This document shows, piece by piece, positions 25,414 to 34,606 of a DNA stretch of 58,425 nt. Source of the stretch: Geminicoccus sp. (GTDB taxonomy: Bacteria; Pseudomonadota; Alphaproteobacteria; UBA7985); contig PAPT01000020.1 of assembly GCA_002708995.1 (NCBI GenBank), positions 1-58,425 on the forward strand, given 5' to 3'. Below the pieces are notes generated by a model. The model did not search any database. It was not told the DNA's origin and saw only the letters and a list, made by a program, of their open reading frames with translations. The stretch's first letter is position 1. Each line of letters opens with the position of its first letter. Position numbers and translations under genes: made by a program.

Positions 25414-26322
25414 TCAGAGCCGCGGGCGGAGGAAGTCCGCGATTTCCGTCAATGACAGCTCGGCCTCAGGAATGTCGGGGTAGAACTCAAACACGTGCCA
25501 CAGCCCTTCCCAGACACGCAGGTCAACGGCCGCGCCGCCCTCGCGCATCACCCGCGCCAGCCGCACACAGGAGCTCAGCAGCATATCGCGGGTTCCCGTA
25601 GTGATCAGGGTCGGTGGAAAGGCCGCATCGAACGCGCCGAAGACCGGGGAGGCCTCGGGGTCCGTCACGTCGTGCCCAGCCAGATAGGCGATGGTTATGT
25701 TAGGCCCTTCATCCGCGCGCAGCACCGGGTCGCGGTCGGCCACCGCACTGTCGCCGAAGTCGTTGAGATCACAGGCCGGAGACAGGGCCGCGATTGCCGC
25801 CGGCACGGGCAGGCTGCGCGCGCGCAGGCGGTGGGTCAGCGCCAGCGATAGATTACCACCCGCGCTCTCCCCGGCGAGGCAGAAGCTCCCCTCCCCGGAC
25901 AGCGCCTGCGCAACCGCGAAGGCATCATCCAGCGCAGCAGGAAAGGGATGCTCGGGTGCCAGACGGTAGTAGGGGGCGACGATCCGGGCGCCAGTTTTGA
26001 CCGCCAGCGCGGCGGTGATCGGCAGGTCTTCAAACGGACTACCGACCATGAACCCACCGCCAAACAGGTACAAAATGGTGCCCCTGGTGGGCGCAGTGCC
26101 GTCGGCGCCGACCTCCATGCAGGCCACGCCGCCAACCTCGACGTCCGTGATGGTCACCGGGTAGCGCGTCAGCGCCATTTCAACCGCCGGGGTGTAGCCC
26201 TCGCGCTGGGCCTTGCGGATGCCGTCCAGCGGCTGGTCGAGCACGTAGGGCGAGTCAAAGGGCTCCATCGCCACGAAAATGGCTTCGGCTTCAGGGCTGA
26301 GGGCAGCAGGAGATCGGGGCAT
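25414..26322 (-). CDS. Alpha/beta hydrolase of the hormone-sensitive-lipase type
   Basis: This 302-residue serine hydrolase has an oxyanion-hole motif of the HGGG type modified to LFGGGFMVGS near residue 93, and a nucleophile elbow CLAGESAGGNLSLAL (Ser near 153). A DPEASPVFGAFD region and the catalytic His in LWHVFEFYPDIPEAE near the end complete the triad. HSL-type enzymes hydrolyse short-chain carboxyl esters. It is on the same strand as the DMSP lyases that lie upstream of it and may be co-transcribed with them, but no DMSP role is established. Confidence 0.85.
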   Translation of the reverse strand: MPRSPAALSPEAEAIFVAMEPFDSPYVLDQPLDGIRKAQREGYTPAVEMALTRYPVTITDVEVGGVACMEVGADGTAPTRGTILYLFGGGFMVGSPFEDLPITAALAVKTGARIVAPYYRLAPEHPFPAALDDAFAVAQALSGEGSFCLAGESAGGNLSLALTHRLRARSLPVPAAIAALSPACDLNDFGDSAVADRDPVLRADEGPNITIAYLAGHDVTDPEASPVFGAFDAAFPPTLITTGTRDMLLSSCVRLARVMREGGAAVDLRVWEGLWHVFEFYPDIPEAELSLTEIADFLRPRL

Positions 26323-26402
26323 AGCGGGAGCCTCTCGAACAGGAAGGATGAACGATCACAGGGACTTCGCCCGATGCTAGCCGGTTTTTGCCGCCGCAGC
26401 CA

Positions 26403-27098
26403 TCACAGGTCTGGCAGGGCCTGTTCGATCTCCGTCCAGTCGTCGCGCGGCAGCACCACGCAGGGCTCACCGATGTCCTTGAGCCAGGAAAACACCGAGA
26501 AGAACGGCTGCGCGTAGGAACGCGTTGCGTGCGGTGCCATCGGCGGGTTGAAGACGAGGCTGCCCGGGCCGAGGTCGCGCCAGTCGCCCTCTCCGAAGCG
26601 CCAGCCTGAACGCGGTGACAGGTTCACATAGGTCTCCGGCGCCGGGTGGGCGTGATCGCGGTAAAGCGTGCGCGGATGCAGCAGGAAAAAGCCCAGCGTG
26701 AAGTCTGCGTGCTCGAAGCCGCAGGCGCCGGGACCAATCAGCAGCGTGTGCAGGTTGCCGGTGCGATAGCCGGCGCCAACGTTCGCATCCGGGGCGTAGT
26801 ATTTCATCTGATCCTCAGCCCAGACCAGATCGTCGACCGCCGCCATCAGGGCCTGCTGCAAAGCCAGCAAGCCGGGCGCCTGCATGTGCTCGATCGCCTC
26901 ATTTAGCAGGGCGCGATGAAGACCGGGCGACTGCGGTGGAAGGTCCGCGAAGGCTCCGGGCGTCAGCTCTGTCGTCGCTAGCCGGTCGAGCATGCGTTGC
27001 GCGGCCTTAGCTGTTGCGCCGCCCTCACCGCAGCAGGCACGGAGCAGGCCGGCAATGGCATCGACCACCCCGCGCACGCGCTCGTACTTTCCGGTCAC
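26403..27098 (-). CDS. Cupin DMSP lyase (DddL/DddQ-type)
   Basis: The protein has 231 residues. The C-terminal cupin has the DMSP-lyase family motif LYRDHAHPAPETYVNLS: Tyr146, metal ligands His149, His151 and Glu155, and Tyr157. The third His is in PPMAPHATRSY (His190), and W/G landmarks (GWRFGEGDW, FSVFSWLKDIG) are as in DddL/DddQ. These enzymes cleave dimethylsulfoniopropionate into acrylate and dimethyl sulfide in the cytoplasm, using an iron- or zinc-type metal. The length fits DddL (about 226) slightly better than DddQ (about 200). It lies 46 bp downstream of a DddP gene on the same strand, so the two are probably one operon. Confidence 0.82.
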   Translation of the reverse strand: MTGKYERVRGVVDAIAGLLRACCGEGGATAKAAQRMLDRLATTELTPGAFADLPPQSPGLHRALLNEAIEHMQAPGLLALQQALMAAVDDLVWAEDQMKYYAPDANVGAGYRTGNLHTLLIGPGACGFEHADFTLGFFLLHPRTLYRDHAHPAPETYVNLSPRSGWRFGEGDWRDLGPGSLVFNPPMAPHATRSYAQPFFSVFSWLKDIGEPCVVLPRDDWTEIEQALPDL

Positions 27099-27144
27099 CG
27101 AAGCCCACTGCGCGGCCTCAGGCGGCTGGCGATGGCCACCCGGC

Positions 27145-28524
27145 TCAGGCCTCGCCCAGCAACCGCGGGTCGTAGGGGTACTGCGTGATGTTCTCGAAGC
27201 CGGTCTCGGTCACCATCAGCTGGTCTTCGAGCTTGATGCAGAAGTCGCCGCCTTCCTCGCCCACCAGTGCCTCGACACACAGACACATGCCCGGCTCGAG
27301 CTCGTAGTCGTTGGCCCCTTCCTGGAACTCTTCCTTATAGGGGATACACGGCCACTCATCGCACAGGCCCACGCCGTGGAACCGGCAGCTGTACTGCCGC
27401 GCCACGTATTTTGGGTCCAGCTGGTGCCCGCCGAAGGTCAGCTCCTTCATGGTCGTGCCGGGCTTCACCAACTGCTCGTTGGTGCGCATGTGCTCGACCG
27501 CGTGCTTATAGGCCTCGATCATGTCGGCGCGCGGCGCCTGATCACCAATCCACCACGTGCGCGAGATGTCGATGCAGAAGCCGTAGATGCCGACCAGATC
27601 AGTATCGAAGGCGAGGATTTCGTTGTTCTGCAGCTTGCGCGGGCCGCACTCCTGAAACCACGGGTTGGTCCGCGGGCCAGAGGCGAGCAGGCGGGTTTCG
27701 ATCCACTCACCACCACGCTTGATGTTACCGGCGTGCAGGACTGACCAGATTTCATCCTCGGTCATGCCCGGCTGCACCGCCGCCTGCATCTCGTAGACCG
27801 ACTGTTCGCAGGACCAGCTGGCGCACTTCATGGCCAGCTGCTCGTCGATGCTCTTGACGCTGCGCGCCTTTTCCATCGCTTCCTCGCCGCGCATCACGTC
27901 AAAGCCCGAATCCCGCAGCGCGTAGAAGCCATCGAGCATGATCTTGTCGACACCCAGCCGCATATTGCCGCCGGTGTGCTCGCCCATCAGCTCGACGACC
28001 TGCTGCGCGAAGCCATCGGCGGCCTGCTGCGTCCGATCGCCGTTGGCGAAGTAGAACATGCTCGCCCCGCTGCGCACTTCTTTGACCAGCGGGTTGAAGT
28101 CGCAAAGGAACGGGCTGTTCTTGTAGTCCCAGACCACCAGATGACCGTCGGCGGTGACCAAGCAGGCGCGGAACGGATTGTGGGTGTTCCACAGCTGCAT
28201 ACTGGTGCTGTCGCTGGCGTAGCGGATGTTCACCGGGTCGAACAGCAGCACGCCGCCCCATTCGCGCTCGTGTAGGGCATTGACGATCCGGTCGAGGCGG
28301 TAGGCGCGCATGGCCTGCAGGTCCGGCGCCTGCAGCCCGGCTGCGTGCCACTCCTGCCACGCTAGGTCGGTCGGACCGATTTCGATGCGGTTGCCGTTGT
28401 TGGGGCTGCCGTCGTCGAGGGTGTCGCCGCGCGCACTGTCGATCGGTACCGGTGGGGCGGCTTCGGCCTTGACGTTGGCAAAGGGCATAACCTTACGAGT
28501 GTTGCTGTAAAACTCGCCGTCCAT
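27145..28524 (-). CDS. dddP: DMSP lyase DddP (M24-peptidase fold)
   Basis: The protein has 459 residues from ATG 28524, chosen because GGAGG lies 8 bases upstream and the length then fits DddP (about 447). It has an M24 pita-bread fold without peptidase specificity. Metal ligands are visible as Asp307 (AFDTDLVG), Asp319 (FCIDISRTW), His383 (RFHGVGLCDE), Glu418 (CVEALVG) and Glu433 (IKLEDQLMV), with a candidate catalytic Asp389. As I recall the published DddP ligand numbering, all are offset by a constant 12. It converts DMSP to acrylate and dimethyl sulfide. It is followed 46 bp later by a cupin DMSP lyase. Two lyase types side by side is unusual. Confidence 0.9.
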   Translation of the reverse strand: MDGEFYSNTRKVMPFANVKAEAAPPVPIDSARGDTLDDGSPNNGNRIEIGPTDLAWQEWHAAGLQAPDLQAMRAYRLDRIVNALHEREWGGVLLFDPVNIRYASDSTSMQLWNTHNPFRACLVTADGHLVVWDYKNSPFLCDFNPLVKEVRSGASMFYFANGDRTQQAADGFAQQVVELMGEHTGGNMRLGVDKIMLDGFYALRDSGFDVMRGEEAMEKARSVKSIDEQLAMKCASWSCEQSVYEMQAAVQPGMTEDEIWSVLHAGNIKRGGEWIETRLLASGPRTNPWFQECGPRKLQNNEILAFDTDLVGIYGFCIDISRTWWIGDQAPRADMIEAYKHAVEHMRTNEQLVKPGTTMKELTFGGHQLDPKYVARQYSCRFHGVGLCDEWPCIPYKEEFQEGANDYELEPGMCLCVEALVGEEGGDFCIKLEDQLMVTETGFENITQYPYDPRLLGEA

Positions 28525-28648
28525 CCTGGCATCCTCCAATCGAAACTCTTGCACAAAACCCAGACAGGATTCAGTAAAGGAGAGTTTATCGATTTGCGTC
28601 ACCCATGCGACACTTTTGCACCCGGAGGCCGCGACGAGTTGGCCGGTC

Positions 28649-29245
28649 TCAGGCGAACAGCAGCGTCACCGCCGACAGCACCGCCACCGCCACCAGCGCC
28701 CCTGCCATCCCGAGGTTGATCACCCGCTGCCACCGCTGGGAAAGCTCCAGCGCGTGCAGGCGCACCCCGGCCCAGAGCCACAGGAAGTGCAGCGGGAACC
28801 AGATCAGGTTAGCAATCAGCAGCTTGGCCCCGATCTCGAACCACAGGGATTCAGGCGCAAAGCTGAAGCCGGTGAACAGCGCCGTGTTGACGGCATAGGC
28901 CTTGGGGTTGAGCACTTGCAACACCACCGCGCTGAGCACGCCGGGCGGGTGCCGGGCCTCGATGAAGGCGATCCGCGTCCCGGCAAAGGCGATCCGGCCA
29001 GCGAGGTAGAACAGGAACGCCGTCGACCCGGCTAGCAGCAACAGCCGCAGCCCCGGCGCCGACAGCAGCACGGCGGCAAGGCCGCTCATCACCGCCAGCA
29101 TGACGATGTTCGCCCCCAGCATGATGCCGAGCACAAACACCACCGAGCGCCGGAAGCCATAGGACGCACCGAAGCCCGCCACCGTGAGGACGGCCGGACC
29201 GGGGGTCAGGACGAGGAAAAATGCGGCGAGGCCGAAGCTGATCAT
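28649..29245 (-). CDS. LysE/RhtB-family exporter
   Basis: This 198-residue membrane protein has about six hydrophobic helices. The LysE signature region LTPGPAVLTVAGFGASYGFR at residues 13-32 contains the conserved GPA, and VLQVLNPKAYAVNTALF with NPKA lies near 115. The family exports amino acids or other small polar metabolites. It lies upstream of dddP on the same strand with a 124-bp gap. A role in exporting a toxic intermediate such as acrylate-derived products would be speculation. Confidence 0.87.
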   Translation of the reverse strand: MISFGLAAFFLVLTPGPAVLTVAGFGASYGFRRSVVFVLGIMLGANIVMLAVMSGLAAVLLSAPGLRLLLLAGSTAFLFYLAGRIAFAGTRIAFIEARHPPGVLSAVVLQVLNPKAYAVNTALFTGFSFAPESLWFEIGAKLLIANLIWFPLHFLWLWAGVRLHALELSQRWQRVINLGMAGALVAVAVLSAVTLLFA

Positions 29246-29387
29246 GGCGCCATTTGCTGCGCCATTACCGCGCGCAGCAAGCGCAAATTGAATAAAGACG
29301 GCAAAGGGCGACCGACGGCCGCGCAGGACTTTTAGGAAAAATGGCCTAATTCACCAATCTAAGCAGTTTTTTGCCGGAGACCGCCCC

Positions 29388-30716
29388 ATGCAGGAGCATC
29401 CGCGCCGCCGTGACCTGATCGACGAACTCCACGCGCGCCCCTTTGCGGAGGTCAGCGCCCCCTGCGACGTGGTATTTCTCGCCTGCAAGCACCCGGCGAA
29501 TGCGGTCGGGCGCGACCGCGCCGGCGAGCGCGACCGGCTGACCGACCGGCTGAGTGCTGCCGGGCTCGACCCCAATAAGGTCGGCACCAACCACTTCCTC
29601 GACCGCGTGGCGGCAAGCGACCGGCTCAAGTGGGAGCAGCATTCGGAGTTCACCAGCCTCGCGCTGTTCCGTGAAGACACAGCCGCCGAGGCCTTTGCCT
29701 TTGATGAGGCCCGCGCCACCCTCGACGCCTGGGCGAAGGGCCTGACCGCGCCTGCGCTGGTGAAGGTTTCCATCCGCGTCGAACACGCCCCTGAAGACCC
29801 CGCCGACATGGCTGCGCGCCTGTCCCAGTGGTTCAACCCCAAAAGCCTCGCGGCTGCCCGCATCCTCAACGGTAGCGGCGTGCTCGCCGGGGACTTCCAG
29901 CTCGACGAGCACGGCCACATGCGTTTCGCCCTGTTCGTCGCGCCCGCTACCAGCCCTGCCCGGGTTGGGCAGGTGGTGCAGTCGGTGCTGGAGATTGAGA
30001 CCTACCGCGCCATGGCTATGCTCGGCCTGCACCGCGCGCGCAAGCTTGCGAAGGCCCTGACCGACTTCGACCAGCGGCTCGAGGACATAGTGCTGACCAT
30101 GGCCAAGACCGACGCGGACGCCGAAGGCCTGCTGTTCAACCTGCTCGACATTTCATCGACGCTGGAGGAGCAGGCGGCGCTGATGATCTTCCGCTTCGGC
30201 GCGACCGAGGCCTACAACGCCATCGTCCACGACCGGATCCAGCTGCTGCGCGAGCAGCGGTTCGAGGGGCTGCAGACCTTCCACGAGTTCATGATGCGCC
30301 GCTTTGACCCGGCAATCCGGACCGTCAGTTCGACCCAGGACCGGCTTAACAGCCAGCTCGACCGCACCACCCGGACGGCCGAGCTGCTGCGCACCCGCGT
30401 CGACGTCTCGCGCTCGGCACAGAACCAGTCGCTGCTGACCAGCATGGACCGGCGCACGGGGCTGCAGCTGCGGCTCCAGCGCACAGTCGAGGGCCTGTCG
30501 GTGATCGCGATCAGCTACTACGCCGTCAACCTGCTTTCCGGGTTGCTGTATCCGCTGGCGGACGCTGCTGGGTTCTCCAAGCCGCAGCTGACCGCCGGGC
30601 TGGTGGTGCCGGTGGTGCTGGTGGTGGCGCTGCTGATCCGGCGGATGCGGCTGGGCGAGCGTCGCAAGGACCGCAACGGCAGCGACGGCGAAGGGGTCGA
30701 CAGCCGCGGGGACTGA
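29388..30716 (+). CDS. DUF3422 membrane protein
   Basis: This 442-residue protein of the DUF3422 family opens with RRDLIDELHARPFAEVSAPC, the family hallmark. A long, mostly alpha-helical cytoplasmic part with coiled-coil segments (STQDRLNSQLDRTTRTAELL) follows, then two C-terminal membrane helices (GLSVIAISYYAVNLLSGLLY and LTAGLVVPVVLVVALLI). The function is unknown. The topology resembles CorA-like or signalling membrane proteins. GGAGACC precedes the ATG. It is divergent from the LysE gene. Confidence 0.85.
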   Translation: MQEHPRRRDLIDELHARPFAEVSAPCDVVFLACKHPANAVGRDRAGERDRLTDRLSAAGLDPNKVGTNHFLDRVAASDRLKWEQHSEFTSLALFREDTAAEAFAFDEARATLDAWAKGLTAPALVKVSIRVEHAPEDPADMAARLSQWFNPKSLAAARILNGSGVLAGDFQLDEHGHMRFALFVAPATSPARVGQVVQSVLEIETYRAMAMLGLHRARKLAKALTDFDQRLEDIVLTMAKTDADAEGLLFNLLDISSTLEEQAALMIFRFGATEAYNAIVHDRIQLLREQRFEGLQTFHEFMMRRFDPAIRTVSSTQDRLNSQLDRTTRTAELLRTRVDVSRSAQNQSLLTSMDRRTGLQLRLQRTVEGLSVIAISYYAVNLLSGLLYPLADAAGFSKPQLTAGLVVPVVLVVALLIRRMRLGERRKDRNGSDGEGVDSRGD

Positions 30717-30810
30717 TCACCCGACCGCGATGACGCACTGCGCAAGCTAGCCTTGACGCCGCCACGCCGCGCGGGAAGGGTGAAGGCGACGCCACAACTC
30801 CAGACCCGCC

Positions 30811-32367
30811 ATGCTCGACCAGAACCTCTATCGCTGCTTTCAGGACCGGCGCCCGGCTGACCCCGACGCCCTGTTCCTGCGCGGGGACCGGCGCAGCCTC
30901 GCCTACGGCGACCTCGACACCGAAACTGGGCGCTACGCCACAGCGCTGACCGCCTGCGGGGTCAGCCCGGGCGACCGGGTTGTGGTGCAGGTCGGCAAAT
31001 CGGTGGAATTCGTGCTGCTCTACCTCGCCTGTCTGCGCATGGGCGCGGTATTTGTGCCGCTCAACCCCGCCTATACCCGGGCCGAGCTGGCCTACTTCCT
31101 CTGCGACGCCAGCCCGCGCGTGCTGGTCTGCGACCCGGCGGCGGCGGCCCACGACCTCCCTGCACTGGCGGCGGAGACGGGCGTCGCCCACTGCCTGACG
31201 CTGGGCACCGACGGCGGCGGCAGCCTGCCTGAGGCCGCAGCGGCCCTGCCCCCCGCCACTGGCGTGGTCAACCGCGGGCGCGACGACCTCGCCGCTATCC
31301 TCTACACCTCCGGCACCACCGGGCGGTCGAAGGGGGCGATGATCACCCACGGTAACCTGATCTCCAACGGGCTGGTGCTGCACGAATACTGGGGCTGGGT
31401 ACCGGGAGACGTGCTGCTCCACGCGCTGCCGGTGTTCCACGTCCACGGCCTGTTCGTCGCGCTGCACTGCGCCCTGCTCAACGGCTCGGAAGTGATCTTC
31501 CTCGACGCCTTCGACCCCGCGCGGCTGGTGGCGGAGCTGCCTGGGGCCAGCGTGCTCATGGGGGTGCCGACATTCTACGTCCGACTGCTCGATACGCCCG
31601 GGTTCGACAGCAGCGTCAGCGACGGCTTGCGGCTGTTCATCTCCGGCTCGGCGCCGCTGCTGCCCGAGACCTTCGCGCAGTTCGCTGCCCTGACCGGGCA
31701 GCCGATCCTCGAACGCTACGGCATGACCGAGGCGGGGATGATCACCTCCAACCCCTACGCCGGGGGCGAGCGGATCGCGGGCACGGTCGGCTTCCCCCTG
31801 CCCGGGGTCAGCGCCCGGGTCGCTGACACGGATGGCAAGGCGCTACCGGCGGGCGAGATCGGCATTCTGGAGATCACCGGGTCCAATGTCTTCGCCGGCT
31901 ACTGGAACATGCCGGAGAAGACGGCGAAGGAGTTCCGCGCCGACGGCCACTTCATCACCGGCGATATGGCGACCATGGCCGAAGACGGGCGTATCGCCAT
32001 CGTCGGCCGCGCCAAGGACCTGATCATCAGTGGTGGCTTAAACGTCTACCCCAAGGAGGTGGAGGAGCAGCTGGACCGGATGCCGGGTGTGCGGGAGAGC
32101 TGCGTCATCGGCCTGCCCCACCCCGATCTGGGCGAGGCGGTGACCGCGGTGATTGTGCCGGAGGCGGGTGGTAGAGCCTCAGGGGAGAGCACGGGGGTGA
32201 ACGAGGCGGCGATCACAGCCGAGAGCGTCGCGGCCTTCCTCGGCGATCGCCTGGCGCGGTTCAAGCAACCCCGGCAAGTGATACTGGTCGACGCCCTACC
32301 CCGCAACGCCATGGGCAAGGTGCAAAAGAAGGCGCTGCGGGAGGACCATACAGGGCTCTACGGCTGA
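30811..32367 (+). CDS. matB: Malonyl-CoA synthetase-like acyl-CoA ligase (MatB type)
   Basis: This 518-residue ANL-superfamily adenylating enzyme contains the P-loop YTSGTTGRSKGAMITHGNL (near 168-186), LPVFHVHGLFVALHCALLNG (typical of malonyl-CoA synthetases), ERYGMTEAGM and GRAKDLIISGGLNVYPKEVE. The C-terminal lysine lies in MGKVQKKALRE. MatB converts malonate, ATP and CoA to malonyl-CoA, and some members use methylmalonate. Specificity for malonate is inferred from the FHVHG region only. Its last 10 bp overlap the convergent broken gene. Confidence 0.82.
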   Translation: MLDQNLYRCFQDRRPADPDALFLRGDRRSLAYGDLDTETGRYATALTACGVSPGDRVVVQVGKSVEFVLLYLACLRMGAVFVPLNPAYTRAELAYFLCDASPRVLVCDPAAAAHDLPALAAETGVAHCLTLGTDGGGSLPEAAAALPPATGVVNRGRDDLAAILYTSGTTGRSKGAMITHGNLISNGLVLHEYWGWVPGDVLLHALPVFHVHGLFVALHCALLNGSEVIFLDAFDPARLVAELPGASVLMGVPTFYVRLLDTPGFDSSVSDGLRLFISGSAPLLPETFAQFAALTGQPILERYGMTEAGMITSNPYAGGERIAGTVGFPLPGVSARVADTDGKALPAGEIGILEITGSNVFAGYWNMPEKTAKEFRADGHFITGDMATMAEDGRIAIVGRAKDLIISGGLNVYPKEVEEQLDRMPGVRESCVIGLPHPDLGEAVTAVIVPEAGGRASGESTGVNEAAITAESVAAFLGDRLARFKQPRQVILVDALPRNAMGKVQKKALREDHTGLYG

Positions 32368-33128
32368 CCAACCCAGAACCCCGGGCCTGAGCATTCAGCT
32401 GAGCAATGCGCATCGGCAGCGGTCGCAACCTGCGCCTTGAACAGGTTCTGGGCCATCGCAATCACGAAGCGACTACTGCCAATCGCTTTCTCGAAAGCCG
32501 CCATGATTTCACGAACGATGACGTCTGTGGCGACGGCGCAGACGTTATCGCGGCTGATGATCAACATGCCGAGATCGATCGCTCGATCGAGATTTTCGGA
32601 GAACACGTCCCGCTCGGCGTTGCAGTCAATTATCGAGCAAATAACTATGGTTTCGATCGCTGCCGACGCACTCGCAGCGAACAACTCGGCGCCGATGTTG
32701 AAGGTCTCGTGGCTAACCTTCCAGACGCCGGGGTTGTTGTCGACAATCCAAAACTCTGCATAGACCGTCTGAGCAGCGAGACCTTCGGGTGCAAACACCA
32801 TGAGGCTCGGCAGCACGTCGTCTTCGGTGTTGCTTGCGAGGATGCCGTCGACCAGCGCGCCGTCGAAAGTCCCGGCCGCGATGCTCGTTCCCACCCGCAT
32901 CTCGGCGGCGGCGTCCCCGGACAGCCTGCGCAGGCCGATGAAGCCAATGGATCCAGCCAGAACCGCAAATTAGTAGGCCAGGTAGCGATACTGATCATCC
33001 ACATCGTGATAAAACTCGGACGACCCACCCTCTGCCAAATAGGCAGGACCATTAAGTTTTTAACCGGCAGCCACCAAGGGAAAAAACAGAAGCATCAAAA
33101 ACAGACACAAGCGCACAACAGGCCTCAT
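32358..33128 (-). pseudogene. Broken exported or membrane protein with two in-frame stops
   Basis: Reading from ATG 33128, one frame gives a signal-peptide-like start (MRPVVRLCLFLMLLFFPLVA), a TAA at 33062-33060, 29 codons (KLNGPAYLAEGGSSEFYHDV...), a second TAA at 32972-32970 and then an open run to TAG 32358. That run has a membrane-like segment (FAVLAGSIGFIGLRRL) before residues EMRVGTSIAAGTFDG. The final 180 codons from ATG 32900 could still be a separate short gene. No family is recognised. The region is AT-richer than its surroundings. The two stops and the lack of a start before the membrane segment favour decay. Confidence 0.4.
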
Positions 33129-33179
33129 AAAGCACAAATTCATTTCAATACGCATTTAATATAAATGCTTTATGAGGCC
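33121..33179. repeat. 14-bp perfect inverted repeat spanning divergent ORF starts
   Basis: GGCCTCATAAAGCA (33121-33134) and TGCTTTATGAGGCC (33166-33179) are exact reverse complements separated by 31 AT-rich bases. Each arm contains an ATGAGGCC reading outward, so ORFs beginning M-R-P leave on both strands. It may be a regulator-binding palindrome, a hairpin in the RNA, or terminal repeats left by a small mobile element. Confidence 0.7.
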
Positions 33180-33365
33180 AAGAAGCTTGCTGGGGGCAGA
33201 CCGATTCCAACCCAATCCGAAGGCTCGCTTTGCACAGCGCCCGAAGCCCGGATTTTCAGGACGGCTGTCAGAGAAACAAAGCGCGCGCTTGCTTTCCCGG
33301 CCAAACCGGATAAGTGGCAGGGAAAGTTTGATACCCCCTTCCCCCCGATCGCAGGAACCCCGTCC

Positions 33366-34553
33366 ATGACCGACACCGCAGCCCGCGCGGGCACGCCATA
33401 CGGCGCCGTCTCAAAAGACTTCGGCTTTGGCACCCAGATCCGCAAATCGCCCTACTTCGACGCCACCGTGCGCTGGGGGGCGACGGGGTTCTCCGTATAC
33501 AATCACATGTACATCCCGCGCGATTTCGGTGACCCGGCGCAGAACTTCTGGAACCTGATCAACGACGCCATCCTGTGCGACGTCGCCGTCGAACGGCAGG
33601 TGGAGATCAGCGGCCCGGACGCCGCCGCCTTCGTCCAGCGGCTGACCCCGCGCGACCTGTCCAAGCTCGCCGTGGGCCAGTGCAAGTACGTGCTGATCAC
33701 CAACGCCGAGGGCTGCCTGATCAACGATCCCGTGCTGCTGCGGCTGGCCGAGGACCGATTCTGGCTGTCGCTGGCCGACAGCGACGTGCTGCTGTGGGCG
33801 CAGGGGGTAGCGGTGAACAGCGGCCTCGACGTCCATATCCACGAGCCAGACGTCTCTCCGCTGCAGCTGCAGGGGCCGAAGTCAGGGGAGATCATGGCCG
33901 CGCTGTTCGGCGATGACATCCGCGACCTGCGTTACTACTGGCTGCGCGAACTGGAGCTCGACGGCATCCCGGTCATCGTCTCCCGCACCGGCTGGTCGAG
34001 CGAGCTGGGCTACGAAATCTACCTGCAGGACAGCGTGCAGGGCGACGCCCTGTGGGAAGCAATTATGGCGGCGGGCCAGCCCTTCGGCCTGCAACCCGGG
34101 CACACGTCCTCGATCCGGCGGATCGAAGGCGGGATGCTGTCCTATCAGGCCGACGCCGACATTACCGTCAATCCCTTCGAACTGGGCCTCGACCGGCTGG
34201 TCGAACTCAACGCCGGCCACGAATTCATCGGCCGCGAGGCGCTGCTGAAAATCTGCGAGACCGGGGTCGACCGGCTGCAGGTCGGGCTGCGGCTGGACGC
34301 CGAGCCGCTGACCGGGCCGAACACCACCTTCTGGCCGGTCACCGATGCTGCGGGTGAGACCGTGGGCCGGGTCACCTCCGCCGTCTATTCACCACGGCTG
34401 GAGCAGAATATCGCGCTGGCCTTCGTCAGCACTGCGTGCGCCGGGCTGGGCACCGAACTACGGGTTCAGCGCCCGCAGGGGGATTGCCCCGCCGAGGTGG
34501 TCGAAAAACCCTTCTTCGACCCACGTAAAGCCAAAGCCAAGGGCGAAAACTAG
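33366..34553 (+). CDS. DmdA-like DMSP demethylase (GcvT-family methyltransferase)
   Basis: The protein has 395 residues from ATG 33366; AGGA precedes it at good spacing. It has a GcvT/aminomethyltransferase fold: SVYNHMYIPRDF, VAVERQVEISGPDAAAFVQR, TPRDLSKLAVGQCKYV, LADSDVLLWAQGVAV, LQLQGPKSGEIM, RTGWSSELGYEIYL and a C-terminal barrel. The VYNHM, DLSK.AVGQC and ADSDVL stretches are like DmdA, which moves a methyl group from DMSP to tetrahydrofolate and gives methylmercaptopropionate. Deep-branching GcvT relatives with other substrates also carry these motifs, so DmdA function is probable but not proven. The DMSP lyases 5-7 kb away support it. Confidence 0.7.
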   Translation: MTDTAARAGTPYGAVSKDFGFGTQIRKSPYFDATVRWGATGFSVYNHMYIPRDFGDPAQNFWNLINDAILCDVAVERQVEISGPDAAAFVQRLTPRDLSKLAVGQCKYVLITNAEGCLINDPVLLRLAEDRFWLSLADSDVLLWAQGVAVNSGLDVHIHEPDVSPLQLQGPKSGEIMAALFGDDIRDLRYYWLRELELDGIPVIVSRTGWSSELGYEIYLQDSVQGDALWEAIMAAGQPFGLQPGHTSSIRRIEGGMLSYQADADITVNPFELGLDRLVELNAGHEFIGREALLKICETGVDRLQVGLRLDAEPLTGPNTTFWPVTDAAGETVGRVTSAVYSPRLEQNIALAFVSTACAGLGTELRVQRPQGDCPAEVVEKPFFDPRKAKAKGEN

Positions 34554-34606
34554 GGTGGCCGCATGAAGGGTGAACACATGAACGGCCGCAGGCAGGCAGC
34601 CGATTG

